From assembly GCA_964545205.1 (NCBI GenBank), contig CAZJFH010000003.1, positions 1-64,000 of the forward strand: a DNA stretch of 64,000 nucleotides, read 5' to 3'. Origin of the DNA: CAZJFH01 sp964545205 (GTDB lineage: Bacteria; Pseudomonadota; Alphaproteobacteria; Rhodospirillales; Magnetospirillaceae). This document shows, piece by piece, positions 1-8,275 of the stretch. Made by a program: the position numbers and the translations under genes. The first letter of the stretch is position 1, and every line of letters starts with the position of its first letter. The notes beneath the pieces are model-generated. The model was not told the DNA's origin. It saw only the letters and a list, made by a program, of their open reading frames with translations, and did no database searches.

Positions 1-88
1 TGACCTTCACCGCGTCGGCGAGGATGTCGACGCCGCGCAGCATGCGCGTGCGGGCGTCGGTGGAGAACTTGACTTCCTTGGCAGCCAT
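1..88 (-). CDS. groEL: Chaperonin GroEL (Hsp60), N-terminal fragment cut by the window edge
   Basis: Only the first 29 codons are present. The protein starts MAAKEVKFSTDARTRMLRGV, the standard GroEL N-terminus, and runs off the left end. GroEL is the cytoplasmic ATP-driven folding chamber that works with the GroES lid. It lies 17 bases downstream of groES on the same strand, the usual groESL operon. The call rests on the N-terminal match and the position after groES. Confidence 0.93.
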   Translation of the reverse strand, partial: MAAKEVKFSTDARTRMLRGVDILADAVKV

Positions 89-105
89 TTGTCGCAAGCT
101 CCTGA

Positions 106-420
106 TCAGGCAGCCTTCTTGGCGTTGGCGGCGCCCTCGAGGACGCCCATGATGTCGGACTCCTTCATGATCAGCAGCTCCTCGCCGTCGATCTTGACCT
201 CGGTGCCCGACCACTTGCCGAACAGGATGCGATCGCCCGGCTTGACGTCGAGCGGCACGATCTTGCCGGCCTCGTCGCGGGCCCCCGGCCCGACGGCGAC
301 GACCTCGCCCTGCTGCGGCTTCTCCTTTGCGGTGTCCGGGATGATGATGCCACCCGCGGTCCGCTCCTCGGCCTCGACCCGCCTCACCAGCACGCGGTCG
401 TGCAACGGCCTGAACTTCAT
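106..420 (-). CDS. groES: Co-chaperonin GroES (Hsp10)
   Basis: A 104-aa protein beginning MKFRPLHDRVLVRRVEAEER, typical of GroES in sequence and near the usual 95-105 aa length. It caps the GroEL ring during ATP-dependent folding in the cytoplasm. The mobile-loop region (around EERTAGGIIIPD) and the C-terminal beta strand (KWSGTEVKIDGEELLIMKE) are both visible. The frame stays open upstream of this ATG, but the family N-terminus starts here and a GAGG-type ribosome site sits just upstream. It is first in the groES-groEL operon. I see no CIRCE element (TTAGCACTC-N9-GAGTGCTAA) upstream, so HrcA control is not supported. A sigma-32-like promoter and the nearby rpoH fit heat-shock sigma control. 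Confidence 0.96.
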   Translation of the reverse strand: MKFRPLHDRVLVRRVEAEERTAGGIIIPDTAKEKPQQGEVVAVGPGARDEAGKIVPLDVKPGDRILFGKWSGTEVKIDGEELLIMKESDIMGVLEGAANAKKAA

Positions 421-488
421 CGGTTCCTCCGTCATTCCTCGTTGAAGCAAATGACCAACCGCTTCCCCCTTTCGAGCGAAGCGCGAGC

Positions 489-517
489 GATTTAAGCCGG
501 AAGAAGAAGCTGTCAAG
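489..517 (-). promoter_or_regulatory. Candidate groES promoter (sigma-32-like)
   Basis: On the minus strand, CTTGACA (517-511) is followed 15 bases later by TTAAAT (495-490). CTTGA at -35 with an AT-rich -10 resembles alphaproteobacterial RpoH promoters, although the spacing is short and the -10 match weak. The distance to the groES ATG is about 70 bases. Inference only. Confidence 0.4.
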
Positions 518-666
518 GGGGGCGTCGCGTGTCGCGCGGACCCGGAGGACAGAGCGTCGTCAAAGGGCGCGCGAAGCGCGCAAACGACAAGCGCTCCGTG
601 GAACTCCGCGCCCTCTGCGTCCCCAGGCAACGCCGCGGCGCCGCCGGCCCCGCCCCGGGGGCGCTC

Positions 667-1524
667 TCAAGCCGCGGCGGCGCGGGTGGCCTCGGTCAGC
701 TTGGCGATGGCGCGGGCCTCGATCTGGCGGACGCGCTCGCGGCTGATGCCGTAGTCCTGGCCGATCTCCTCCAGCGTCGCCGGGGTCTCGACGAGATGGC
801 GGCGGGTGACGATGTCGCGCTCGCGCTCGTTCAGCGCCTTCAGCCCGTCCTTCAAGGCCATGCGCCGCATGCGCCATTCCTGGCGTTCGGCGACCACCGC
901 CTCCTGGTCGGCGCTCTCGTCGAGCAGCAGGTCCTGGACCTGGCCGTCGCCGTCGATGGTCAGCGGCGCGTTCAGCGACGCGTCGCGGCCGGCCAGGCGC
1001 CGGTTCATGTCGACGACCTCGCCGGCCGGCACGTCGAGCTGCGCGGCGATGGTGCCGACGTCCTCGGCGCTGAGATCGCCGGTGTCGAGGATGCCGAGGC
1101 GCGCCTTCAGCCGGCGCAGGTTGAAGAACAGCTTGCGCTGGGTCGCCAGGGTGCCGAGGCGCACCAGCGACCACGAATTCAGCAGGTACTCGTGCAGCGA
1201 GGCCTTGATCCACCACATCGCATAGGTCGCCAGCCGCACGCCGACATCGGGGTCGAACTTCTTGACCGCGCGCATCAGGCCGACATTGCCCTCGGCGATC
1301 AGGTCCGACAGCGGCAGGCCGTAATGGCGGTAGCCCATCGCGATCTTGGCGACCAGCTTGAGGTGGCTGGTGACCAGCTTGTGCGCCGCCTCGACGTCGT
1401 GGTGCTCGCGCCAGCGCTTGGCCAGCATGAACTCCTCTTCGCGGTCGAGGACCGGCAGCTTGCGGATTTCGGACAGGTACTTGGACAGGCCGGCGTCCGG
1501 GCCGGCGGCAACGATGTTCGACAT
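667..1524 (-). CDS. rpoH: RNA polymerase heat-shock sigma factor RpoH (sigma-32)
   Basis: A 285-aa group-3 sigma-70 family factor that directs RNA polymerase to heat-shock promoters such as groESL. Region 2 carries the core-binding and -10 recognition segments (DLIAEGNVGLMRAVKKFDP, then TYAMWWIKASL). The RpoH box QRKLFFNLRR, diagnostic of sigma-32, follows, and region 4 ends with the helix-turn-helix TLEEIGQDYGISRERVRQIE. The start at 1524 is chosen because GGAGG lies seven bases upstream and MSNIVAAG precedes the usual LSKYLSEIRKLPVL. An in-frame upstream extension is unlikely to be translated. It lies just upstream of groES on the same strand, linking the regulator to its targets. Alphaproteobacteria often carry several RpoH paralogues; I cannot tell which one this is. 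Confidence 0.95.
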   Translation of the reverse strand: MSNIVAAGPDAGLSKYLSEIRKLPVLDREEEFMLAKRWREHHDVEAAHKLVTSHLKLVAKIAMGYRHYGLPLSDLIAEGNVGLMRAVKKFDPDVGVRLATYAMWWIKASLHEYLLNSWSLVRLGTLATQRKLFFNLRRLKARLGILDTGDLSAEDVGTIAAQLDVPAGEVVDMNRRLAGRDASLNAPLTIDGDGQVQDLLLDESADQEAVVAERQEWRMRRMALKDGLKALNERERDIVTRRHLVETPATLEEIGQDYGISRERVRQIEARAIAKLTEATRAAAA

Positions 1525-1882
1525 TGGCAATCCTCCGGTGACCGTCACGGGACGCCGCCGGGCCGCGAGGCCGGGCGGAAACACGGAGATGCCGGCGCTA
1601 TGCCGAATCCAGTCGGAAGAGCGTCGTCACGTCATATCCTCCATCGAGCAACATGACCAGGGCCCACCACAGGTGGTCGAGCCTTGTGCGCCGGCCCCCG
1701 CCATGGGCTGCCGGCACCGCTATTGTTCACCATGCGTGCCCGTGTGGTCAAGTCGTGCCGAGGACGGAACCGCCTTCGCCGTCCGGCTGGGGCCGGTCGC
1801 GGACGGCGAAGCGGGCGGCGCATGCGGCGAAGCGGCCTTCGTCCCGCCCGCATGCGCGCCACGTGGTGGGGCAGCGCCCATC

Positions 1883-2098
1883 ATGACGAGCGATGCGACC
1901 ATGCTGTTCACCATGCTGCCGGCGGCGCTGATCGCCCTCGCCGCCCTCGCCACCGAGCCGCCGCCCGGCACCGGCACGTCCGACGGAATGGACGTCCTCG
2001 ACCGCCTGCCCGGCGCGCCCGAGACGCGCCAGGCCGAAGCCCCGACACCGCCCGGGCGGGCGCCGGTGCGGCTGGCCGGTCTGGCGCAGGCCGAGTGA
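1883..2098 (+). CDS. Possible small hypothetical protein (71 aa)
   Basis: The roughly 690 bases between rpoH and the hemerythrin gene hold no convincing gene. This is the best candidate: it begins MTSDATMLFTMLPAALIALA, a plausible short membrane segment, then becomes proline- and alanine-rich and polar. There is no clear ribosome site and no family resemblance, and open frames of this length are common by chance at this GC content. Treat it as unproven. Confidence 0.2.
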   Translation: MTSDATMLFTMLPAALIALAALATEPPPGTGTSDGMDVLDRLPGAPETRQAEAPTPPGRAPVRLAGLAQAE

Positions 2099-2116
2099 GG
2101 GTTTTACCTGCTTTCT

Positions 2117-2130
2117 TTGACCTCGATCAA
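2117..2130 (+). promoter_or_regulatory. FNR/FixK-type box upstream of the bacteriohemerythrin gene
   Basis: TTGAC-CTCG-ATCAA matches the FNR/FixK/FnrL consensus TTGAY-N4-RTCAA. Its centre is about 89 bases before the hemerythrin ATG. If it acts as a class II activator site centred near -41.5, transcription would start near 2165. The -10 would fall near TAGTCG at 2153-2158, a weak match. The site itself is seen directly; control of the gene is inferred. Confidence 0.6.
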
Positions 2131-2212
2131 TGCCGGCCCCCTGCCCTTCGGCTAGTCGTGGCGTATGCCCGCCCAAGGAGGGGCGGTCGGAGCCCTAGGG
2201 GGAAGGCTTCTC

Positions 2213-2626
2213 ATGTCGGCGATCCGTTGGGAAGACAGCATGAGCGTCGGCGTCTCGGATCTCGACGTCGACCATCGCAGGCTGCTCGAAATTCTCGCCC
2301 AATTGCAGCAATCGATGGGCGGCTCGGGCAATCGCGAGTTCGTCAAGGCGACCATCGAAACGCTCCTGACCTACACCGAGGAGCACTTCGCCCACGAGGA
2401 AGAGGCGATGGAGCGCTGGGCCTTCCCCGAGAAAGAGGCGCACGAGGCCGAGCATCAGGAGCTGATGCGCAAGCTGGTGGCGTTCCGCGACAACGCGGCC
2501 CGCGGCCAGGTGGCGTCGACCATCGAGCTGATGGACTTCCTCGGCGGCTACCTGACGAACCACATGCTCGGCGCCGACAAACGGCTCGGCCACTTCCTGC
2601 GCGAGCGGCTGGGCGAGCAAGCCTAG
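2213..2626 (+). CDS. Bacteriohemerythrin (non-haem di-iron O2-binding protein)
   Basis: A 137-aa single-domain hemerythrin, the normal length. It binds O2 reversibly at a di-iron centre and probably acts in the cytoplasm in oxygen storage, delivery or sensing. Visible ligand motifs, in order, are VDHRRL, HFAHEEEAM, HEAEHQEL and the C-terminal NHMLGADKRL, which supply the His/Glu/Asp iron ligands. The start at 2213 has a purine-rich AGGGGGAAGG just upstream and gives the family N-terminus (IRWEDSMSVGV). No kinase, MCP or GGDEF domain is fused, so it is a stand-alone carrier. An FNR-type box lies upstream, consistent with induction at low oxygen. Confidence 0.93.
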   Translation: MSAIRWEDSMSVGVSDLDVDHRRLLEILAQLQQSMGGSGNREFVKATIETLLTYTEEHFAHEEEAMERWAFPEKEAHEAEHQELMRKLVAFRDNAARGQVASTIELMDFLGGYLTNHMLGADKRLGHFLRERLGEQA

Positions 2627-2686
2627 CCGGCGACCGCAGAACCAATCCCGTCGAAGCTCGTTGATTCGGGCAGACGGGAGAGGTTC

Positions 2687-3022
2687 ATGGCCCAGATCAC
2701 CGAGCGCGAAGCCGCGGCCTGCACGATTCCGACCGACCGGCCCGAGTCCGCCGACGTCATGCCGGCCGACGCCGCCCGCCGCCCGGCGGTGAGCGGCCGT
2801 CTGCACGCCGTCGGCCCGTGCCGCGCCTTCTCGATCCCGCCATCGTCCCACACCGCGCCGACGCCGCACCGTCTCGAGCGGCTCCACGACCACGTGCGCC
2901 TCGAGCGCATGCCGTCCGACGGCGCGCCGCAGCCCGCGAACGGAGCCCCGAGGGCCGCCCCGCCGCGGCCGGGCTTCGGCATCGAGTTCAAGCACGAGGA
3001 CGCCGAACCCTATGCCCTTTGA
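2687..3022 (+). CDS. Hypothetical protein, Pro/Ala/Arg-rich
   Basis: A 111-aa open frame with a reasonable GGGAGAGG ribosome site before its ATG. It starts MAQITEREAAACTIPTDRPE, is rich in proline and arginine, and shows no membrane segment, signal peptide or domain I recognise. Its last 11 bases overlap the start of the large dehydrogenase gene, so the two may be translationally coupled. The low-complexity composition makes it only moderately believable as a protein. It could instead be a translated leader of the dehydrogenase mRNA. Confidence 0.4.
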   Translation: MAQITEREAAACTIPTDRPESADVMPADAARRPAVSGRLHAVGPCRAFSIPPSSHTAPTPHRLERLHDHVRLERMPSDGAPQPANGAPRAAPPRPGFGIEFKHEDAEPYAL

Positions 3023-5918
3023 CTTCTCGGACGGCCAGACGGTCCGCGCCCAGGCGCCCACCTTCTCCGACGCCGCCGCCGGCGCGCTCGCCGAGGCGCT
3101 GAAGAAGCGCGTCTCCGGCGAGGTGCGTTTCGACGCGGGCAGCCGGGCGCTGTACGCCACCGACGCCTCGAATTACCGCCAGGTGCCGATCGGCGTCGTC
3201 GTGCCGCGCACCGTCGAGGACGTGATCGCCACCGTCGCGCTGTGCCGCGAGCACGGCGCGCCGGTGCTGTCGCGCGGCGGCGGCACCAGCCTGGCCGGCC
3301 AGTGCTGCAACGTCGCCGTGGTGATCGACTTCTCGAAACACCTGAACAAGATCCACCACATCGACGCCGAAGCGCGGCTGGCCCGCGTCGAGCCGGGGCT
3401 GGTGCTCGACAGCTTGCGCGACGCCGCCGAGAAGCATCACCTGACCTTCGGCCCCGACCCGGCGACCCACGACCACAACTGCCTGGGCGGCATGCTCGGC
3501 AACAACTCCTGCGGGCCGCATTCGATCATGGCCGGCCGCACCGCCGACAACGTCCGCGAGCTCGACATCCTGACCTATGACGGCCTGCGGCTGACCGTCG
3601 GACCGACCAGCGAGGCCGAACTGGAGGCCAAGATCGCCGGCGGCGGCCGCGAGGGCGAAATCTACCGCGAGCTCAAGGGCCTGCGCGACGGCTACGCCGA
3701 CCTGATCCGCCGGCGCTACCCGAAGATTCCGCGCCGCGTCTCGGGCTACAACCTCGACGCCCTGCTGCCCGAGAACGGCTTCAACGTCGCCCGCGCCCTG
3801 GTCGGCAGCGAGGGCACCTGCGTCGCCATCCTCGGCGCGACGCTGGAACTCGTCGAGAGCCCGCCGTCGCGCTGCCTGCTGGTGCTCGGCTTCGAGGACA
3901 TCTACACCGCCGGCGACCATGTGCCCGAGGTGCTGGCGACCGGCCCGGTGGCCTGCGAGGGCATCGACGACCTGCTGGTCGAATTCCTGCGCAAGAAGAG
4001 CAAGGGGCCCGAGGCGGCCGACCTGCTGCCCGACGGCAAGGGCTGGCTGCTGGTCGAGTACGGCGGCGCCGACGACGCCGAGGCCAGGGCCAAGGCGGAA
4101 GCGGCGATGGCGCGGCTGCGGCCGGCGGACGCGATGCTCTACGCCGACCCCGCGAAACAGGCCGAGGTGTGGGAAATCCGCGAATCCGGCCTCGCCGCCA
4201 CCGCCTGGGTGCCGGACATGCCGGCGACCTGGCCGGGCTGGGAGGACTCGGCGGTGCCGCCCGACAAGGTCGGCGCCTATTTGCGCGACTTCCGCGCCAA
4301 GCTCGACGAATACGGCTATGGCTGCTCGCTCTACGGCCATTTCGGCGACGGCTGCATCCACGTGCGCATCGATTTCGACCTCGAGACCCGCGCCGGCATC
4401 GACAAGTACAAGCGCTTCATCTCCGAGATGACCGACGTCGTCCTGTCCTACGGCGGCTCGCTGTCGGGCGAGCACGGCGACGGCCAGTCCCGCGCCGAGC
4501 TGCTGCCCAGGATGTACGGCCCCGAGCTGGTCGAGGCGATGCGCCGCTTCAAGCGCGCCTGGGATCCCGAGGACAAGATGAACCCGGGCAAGGTCGTCGC
4601 CCCCTATCCGGTCGACGCCCATCTGCGGCTGGGCGAGAGCTTCCGGCCGCAGGCGCCGAAGACCGAGTTCGCCTATCCGGTGGAGGGCAATTTCGTCGGC
4701 GCCGCCATGCGCTGCGTCGGGGTCGGCAAGTGCCGGCGCCAGTCGCCGAAGGACGGCGTCATGTGCCCCAGCTACCAGGCGACCCGCGAGGAGAAGCACT
4801 CGACCCGCGGCCGCGCCCGGCTGCTGTTCGAGATGGTGCACGGCGGCCCGATCGCCGACGGCTGGAAATCCGACGCCGTGCACGAGGCGCTGGATCTGTG
4901 CCTGGCCTGCAAGGGCTGCAAGAAGGACTGCCCGGTCGATGTCGACATGGCGACCTACAAGGCGGAGTTCCATTCCCACTACTACAAGGGCCGGCTGCGG
5001 CCGCGGGTCGCCTATTCCATGGGCCTGATCCACTGGTGGAGCCGCGCCGCCGCCTGGGCGCCGCGGCTGGCCAACGCGGCAACCCAGACGCCGGGCCTGT
5101 CGACGCTGGCCAAGAAGGTCGCCGGCGTCCATCCCGAGCGCAGCCTGCCCCGCTTCGCGCCGCTGACCCTGCAGCAGCGCTGGGCGCGGCGCGGCAGCCG
5201 CAATTTCGGCGGCCCGAAGGTGGCGCTGTTCCCCGACACCTTCAACAACCACTTCTACGCCGATACCGGCATGAACGGAGTTCAGGTGCTGGAAGCGGCC
5301 GGCTACCACGTGGTGATGCCGACGAAGCCGGTGTGCTGCGGCCGGCCGCTCTACGCCTGGGGCATGCTCGACCTGGCACGCCGCAACCTCGAGAATCTGA
5401 TGGCGCTGTTCGCGCCCTACGCCGCCCAGGGCGTGCCGATCGTCGGGCTGGAGCCGGCCTGCCTGACGACGATGGTCGACGAACTGCCGGCGCTGTTCCC
5501 CGATGACGAGCGGGCACGAGCCATCGCCGGGCAGGCGGTGTTCTTCAGCGACCTGCTGGCGCGCACCGAGGGCTGGCGGCCGCCGCGCGTCGAGGGCAAG
5601 GCGATGGTGCATCCGCACTGCTACCACCACGCGGTGCTGGGCCTGGCCGAGGAGCGGGAGCTGATGCGGCGCATGGGCCTGGACTTCGAGATGTCGAAGG
5701 CCGGCTGCTGCGGCATGGCCGGCTCGTTCGGGTTCGAGCACGAGCATTACGACGTCTCGGTGAAATGCGCCGAGCAGGGCCTGCTGCCGCGGCTGCGCGA
5801 GCATCCGGAGACGGTGGTCGCCAACGGCTTCGCCTGCCGCGAGCAGATCCGCCAGACCGGCGGCCGCGAGGCCCTGCACGTCGCCGACCTGCTGGCGGAG
5901 GGTCTGAAGAACCGATAG
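3012..5918 (+). CDS. FAD-binding and (Fe-S) oxidoreductase, D-2-hydroxyacid dehydrogenase of the YdiJ/GlcD-GlcF fused type
   Basis: A 968-aa protein that should oxidise a D-2-hydroxy acid (2-hydroxyglutarate or lactate type) and pass electrons through Fe-S centres to a carrier. Residues about 45-270 form the FAD-binding PCMH domain (SRGGGTSLAGQCCN, then LGNNSCGPHS). Residues about 290-540 are the FAD-oxidase C domain (YGHFGDGCIHVRIDFD, then LSGEHGDGQSR). Near residue 630 comes a 4Fe-4S motif CLACKGCKKDCP, preceded by a partial cluster (CVGVGKCRRQ...MCPSYQ). The C-terminus has two CCG repeats (KPVCCGRPL, KAGCCGMAGS) that bind a non-canonical cluster in HdrB/GlcF-like proteins. Length and order match the E. 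coli YdiJ class. The substrate cannot be read from sequence. Confidence 0.9.
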   Translation: MPFDFSDGQTVRAQAPTFSDAAAGALAEALKKRVSGEVRFDAGSRALYATDASNYRQVPIGVVVPRTVEDVIATVALCREHGAPVLSRGGGTSLAGQCCNVAVVIDFSKHLNKIHHIDAEARLARVEPGLVLDSLRDAAEKHHLTFGPDPATHDHNCLGGMLGNNSCGPHSIMAGRTADNVRELDILTYDGLRLTVGPTSEAELEAKIAGGGREGEIYRELKGLRDGYADLIRRRYPKIPRRVSGYNLDALLPENGFNVARALVGSEGTCVAILGATLELVESPPSRCLLVLGFEDIYTAGDHVPEVLATGPVACEGIDDLLVEFLRKKSKGPEAADLLPDGKGWLLVEYGGADDAEARAKAEAAMARLRPADAMLYADPAKQAEVWEIRESGLAATAWVPDMPATWPGWEDSAVPPDKVGAYLRDFRAKLDEYGYGCSLYGHFGDGCIHVRIDFDLETRAGIDKYKRFISEMTDVVLSYGGSLSGEHGDGQSRAELLPRMYGPELVEAMRRFKRAWDPEDKMNPGKVVAPYPVDAHLRLGESFRPQAPKTEFAYPVEGNFVGAAMRCVGVGKCRRQSPKDGVMCPSYQATREEKHSTRGRARLLFEMVHGGPIADGWKSDAVHEALDLCLACKGCKKDCPVDVDMATYKAEFHSHYYKGRLRPRVAYSMGLIHWWSRAAAWAPRLANAATQTPGLSTLAKKVAGVHPERSLPRFAPLTLQQRWARRGSRNFGGPKVALFPDTFNNHFYADTGMNGVQVLEAAGYHVVMPTKPVCCGRPLYAWGMLDLARRNLENLMALFAPYAAQGVPIVGLEPACLTTMVDELPALFPDDERARAIAGQAVFFSDLLARTEGWRPPRVEGKAMVHPHCYHHAVLGLAEERELMRRMGLDFEMSKAGCCGMAGSFGFEHEHYDVSVKCAEQGLLPRLREHPETVVANGFACREQIRQTGGREALHVADLLAEGLKNR

Positions 5919-5955
5919 CGCGTCATCCCCGCGAAAGAACGACAAGGAGCGAACC

Positions 5956-6333
5956 ATGGCGAAATGGTTGGGCAAGACCGTCTGGGCGATCGCCGAGGGC
6001 TACATCCCCGAGACCAGCACCGGCGAGGGACCGGCGTTCGAGAGCCACGAGACCGCCTGCATCCTCAACACCACCGACAAGGACGCCCATGTCGAGATCA
6101 CCGTCTACTTCGCGGACGAGGATCCGGCCGGGCCGTACCGGGTCACGGTGCCGGCGCAGCGCACCGCGCATGTGCGCTTCAACGAGCTGAAGCAGCCGCG
6201 GCCGATCCCCAAGGGCAGGGACTACGCCAGCGTCATCGAATCCGACGTGCCGGTGATCGTCCAGCACACCCGGCTCGACTCCCGGCAGGCCGAACTGGCT
6301 TTGGTCAGCACGGTGGCGTTCGCGGCGAACTGA
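5956..6333 (+). CDS. Sensory rhodopsin transducer (ASRT) family protein
   Basis: A 125-aa protein that closely follows the Anabaena sensory rhodopsin transducer in length and sequence. It contains WAIAEGYIPETS, SHETACILNTTDKDAHVEIT, GPYRVTVPAQRTAHVRFNEL and VIVQHTRLDSRQAELAL. ASRT is a soluble tetrameric beta-sandwich that carries signals from a rhodopsin and is reported to bind DNA; its fold resembles carbohydrate-binding modules. No rhodopsin gene is present in the window. The next gene, a GH15 glycosidase, starts one base after this stop codon, so the two are probably co-translated. A role tied to sugar metabolism is therefore at least as likely as phototransduction. A clear AAGGAGCG ribosome site precedes the ATG. 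Confidence 0.88.
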   Translation: MAKWLGKTVWAIAEGYIPETSTGEGPAFESHETACILNTTDKDAHVEITVYFADEDPAGPYRVTVPAQRTAHVRFNELKQPRPIPKGRDYASVIESDVPVIVQHTRLDSRQAELALVSTVAFAAN

Positions 6334-6334
6334 C

Positions 6335-8140
6335 ATGGGCACGCGCATCGAGGACTACGCCCTGATCGGCAACACGATGACGGCGGCGCTGGTGTGCAAC
6401 ACCGGTTCCATCGACTGGCTGTGCCTGCCGCGCTTCGACTCGCCGGCCTGCTTCGCCGCCCTGCTCGGCAAGCCCGAGAACGGCCGCTGGCGCATCTGCC
6501 CCAAGGGCGAGATCAAGGACACCCGCCGCTGGTATCGCGGCGACAGCCTGATCCTGGAGACCGAGTTCCGGGCCGACGGCGGCATCGTGCGGGTGATCGA
6601 CTTCATGCCGGTGCCGCACGAGGCCGACTGCCACGACCTGATCCGCATCGTCGAGGGCGTCTCGGGCGAGGTCGAGATGGAGATGGAGGTGGCGTTCCGC
6701 TTCGACTACGGCAGCATCGCGCCTTGGTTGCGCCGCCCGACCAGCGACTGGCAGCTTTCGGCGATCGCCGGCCCCGACGCCGTTCACATCCACACGACGC
6801 TGGACCTGCCGGAACGCCTGGGCTGCGAGGACAACACCACCCGGACCACGTTCACCGTGAGGGCCGGCGAACGGGTGCCGTTCGTGCTCAACTGGCACGC
6901 CTCGCACATCGCGCCGCCGCCGCCGGCGGACGCCGAGCACGCCTTGCGCTCGGTCGAGGACTGGTGGCGCGAGTGGAGCAGCCACCATCGCCACGCCGGG
7001 CCGTGGCGCGACGCCACCAAACGCTCGCTGGTGACCTTGAAGGGGCTGATCTACAGCCCCACCGGCGGCATCGTCGCCGCGCCGACCACCTCGCTGCCCG
7101 AGAAGATCGGCGGCACCCGCAACTGGGACTACCGCTTCTGCTGGGTCCGCGACGCGACGATGACCCTTTACGTGCTGCTGCACGCCGGCTACCGCGACGA
7201 GGCCATCGCCTGGCGGGAATGGCTGCTGCGCGCGGTCGCCGGCGAGCCGCACTCCCTCAACATCATGTACGGCATCGCCGGCGAGCGCCGCCTGACCGAA
7301 CTCGAGCTGCCGTGGCTCGACGGCTTCGCCGGCAGCCGGCCGGTGCGCATCGGCAACGACGCCCACCGGCAATTGCAGATCGACGTCTACGGCGAGGTGA
7401 TGGACGCCTTCCACGCGGCGCGCAAGAACGCCATCGAGCCCTACGACGAGGCCTGGGCGATGCAGAAGGTGCTGTTGGACGCCCTCGAAGGCTGCTGGGC
7501 GATGCCCGACGAGGGCATCTGGGAGGTGCGCGGGCCGCGCCGCCACTTCACCCATTCCAAGGTGATGGCCTGGGTCGCCGCCGACCGCATGGTCAAGGCG
7601 GCCGAGGACTTCGGGCTCGAAGGCCCGGTCGACCGCTGGCGGGCGTTGCGCGACGAGATCCGCAAGGACGTGCTCGAGAAGGGCTACGACGCGGTGCGCA
7701 ACACCTTCGTGCAGTATTACGGCGGCCGCAGCGTCGACGCCGCCCTGCTGATGATCCCGATGGTCGGGTTCCTGCCGGCCGAGGACGAGCGCGTGAAGGG
7801 CACCGTCGCCGCCATCGAGCGCGAACTGATGAGCAACGGCCTGCTGATGCGCTACGTCCAGGACGCCGCGATCGACGGCTTGCCGCCCGGCGAGGGCGCC
7901 TTCCTCGCCTGCAATTTCTGGTACGTCGACAACCTGCTGATGATGGGCCGGCGCGCCGATGCCGACGCGATGTTCCGCCGCCTGCTCGACCTGCGCAACG
8001 ACGTCGGGCTGCTCGCCGAGGAGTACGATCCGGCCGACGGCCGCATGCTCGGCAACTTCCCGCAGGCCTTCTCGCACATCGCGCTGGTCAACACCGCGCA
8101 CAACATGGCCCGGCTGGACGGCGAGGAGCGCGGGAAGTGA
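6335..8140 (+). CDS. Glycoside hydrolase family 15 protein (glucoamylase or trehalase type)
   Basis: A 601-aa cytoplasmic protein without a signal peptide. The N-terminal beta-sandwich begins IEDYALIGNTMTAALVCNTG and includes SIDWLCLPRFDSPACFAALL. The (alpha/alpha)6 catalytic barrel follows from about residue 225 (SLPEKIGGTRNWDYRFCWVR). The likely general acid Glu is in PDEGIWEVRG and the likely general base Glu in LAEEYDPADGRMLGNFPQAF. The family hydrolyses terminal alpha-1,4-glucosidic bonds or trehalose, and many bacterial members of this size are trehalases. It begins one base after the ASRT-like gene, implying an operon. Substrate choice cannot be settled from sequence. Confidence 0.9.
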   Translation: MGTRIEDYALIGNTMTAALVCNTGSIDWLCLPRFDSPACFAALLGKPENGRWRICPKGEIKDTRRWYRGDSLILETEFRADGGIVRVIDFMPVPHEADCHDLIRIVEGVSGEVEMEMEVAFRFDYGSIAPWLRRPTSDWQLSAIAGPDAVHIHTTLDLPERLGCEDNTTRTTFTVRAGERVPFVLNWHASHIAPPPPADAEHALRSVEDWWREWSSHHRHAGPWRDATKRSLVTLKGLIYSPTGGIVAAPTTSLPEKIGGTRNWDYRFCWVRDATMTLYVLLHAGYRDEAIAWREWLLRAVAGEPHSLNIMYGIAGERRLTELELPWLDGFAGSRPVRIGNDAHRQLQIDVYGEVMDAFHAARKNAIEPYDEAWAMQKVLLDALEGCWAMPDEGIWEVRGPRRHFTHSKVMAWVAADRMVKAAEDFGLEGPVDRWRALRDEIRKDVLEKGYDAVRNTFVQYYGGRSVDAALLMIPMVGFLPAEDERVKGTVAAIERELMSNGLLMRYVQDAAIDGLPPGEGAFLACNFWYVDNLLMMGRRADADAMFRRLLDLRNDVGLLAEEYDPADGRMLGNFPQAFSHIALVNTAHNMARLDGEERGK

Positions 8141-8275
8141 CATAAGCGTTTACACCCCTTCTACCTCGGCGCATCATTCGGCGACCGCCAGCGCCGACGA
8201 GGGAGAAGCAATCTGCCGGGGCTCTCGCGCCAGCCGTTCAATTCACGCGCCCTGCTGTGGCTGCTCTGCGGGCTG

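Noticed and set aside
421..530. CIRCE element upstream of groES
   Set aside because: I searched the leader for TTAGCACTC-N9-GAGTGCTAA and found no resemblance.
2988..5975. 995-codon minus-strand open frame opposite the FAD/Fe-S dehydrogenase
   Set aside because: The plus strand encodes a complete recognisable enzyme. The antisense translation is repetitive Gly/Ala/Arg/His without motifs.
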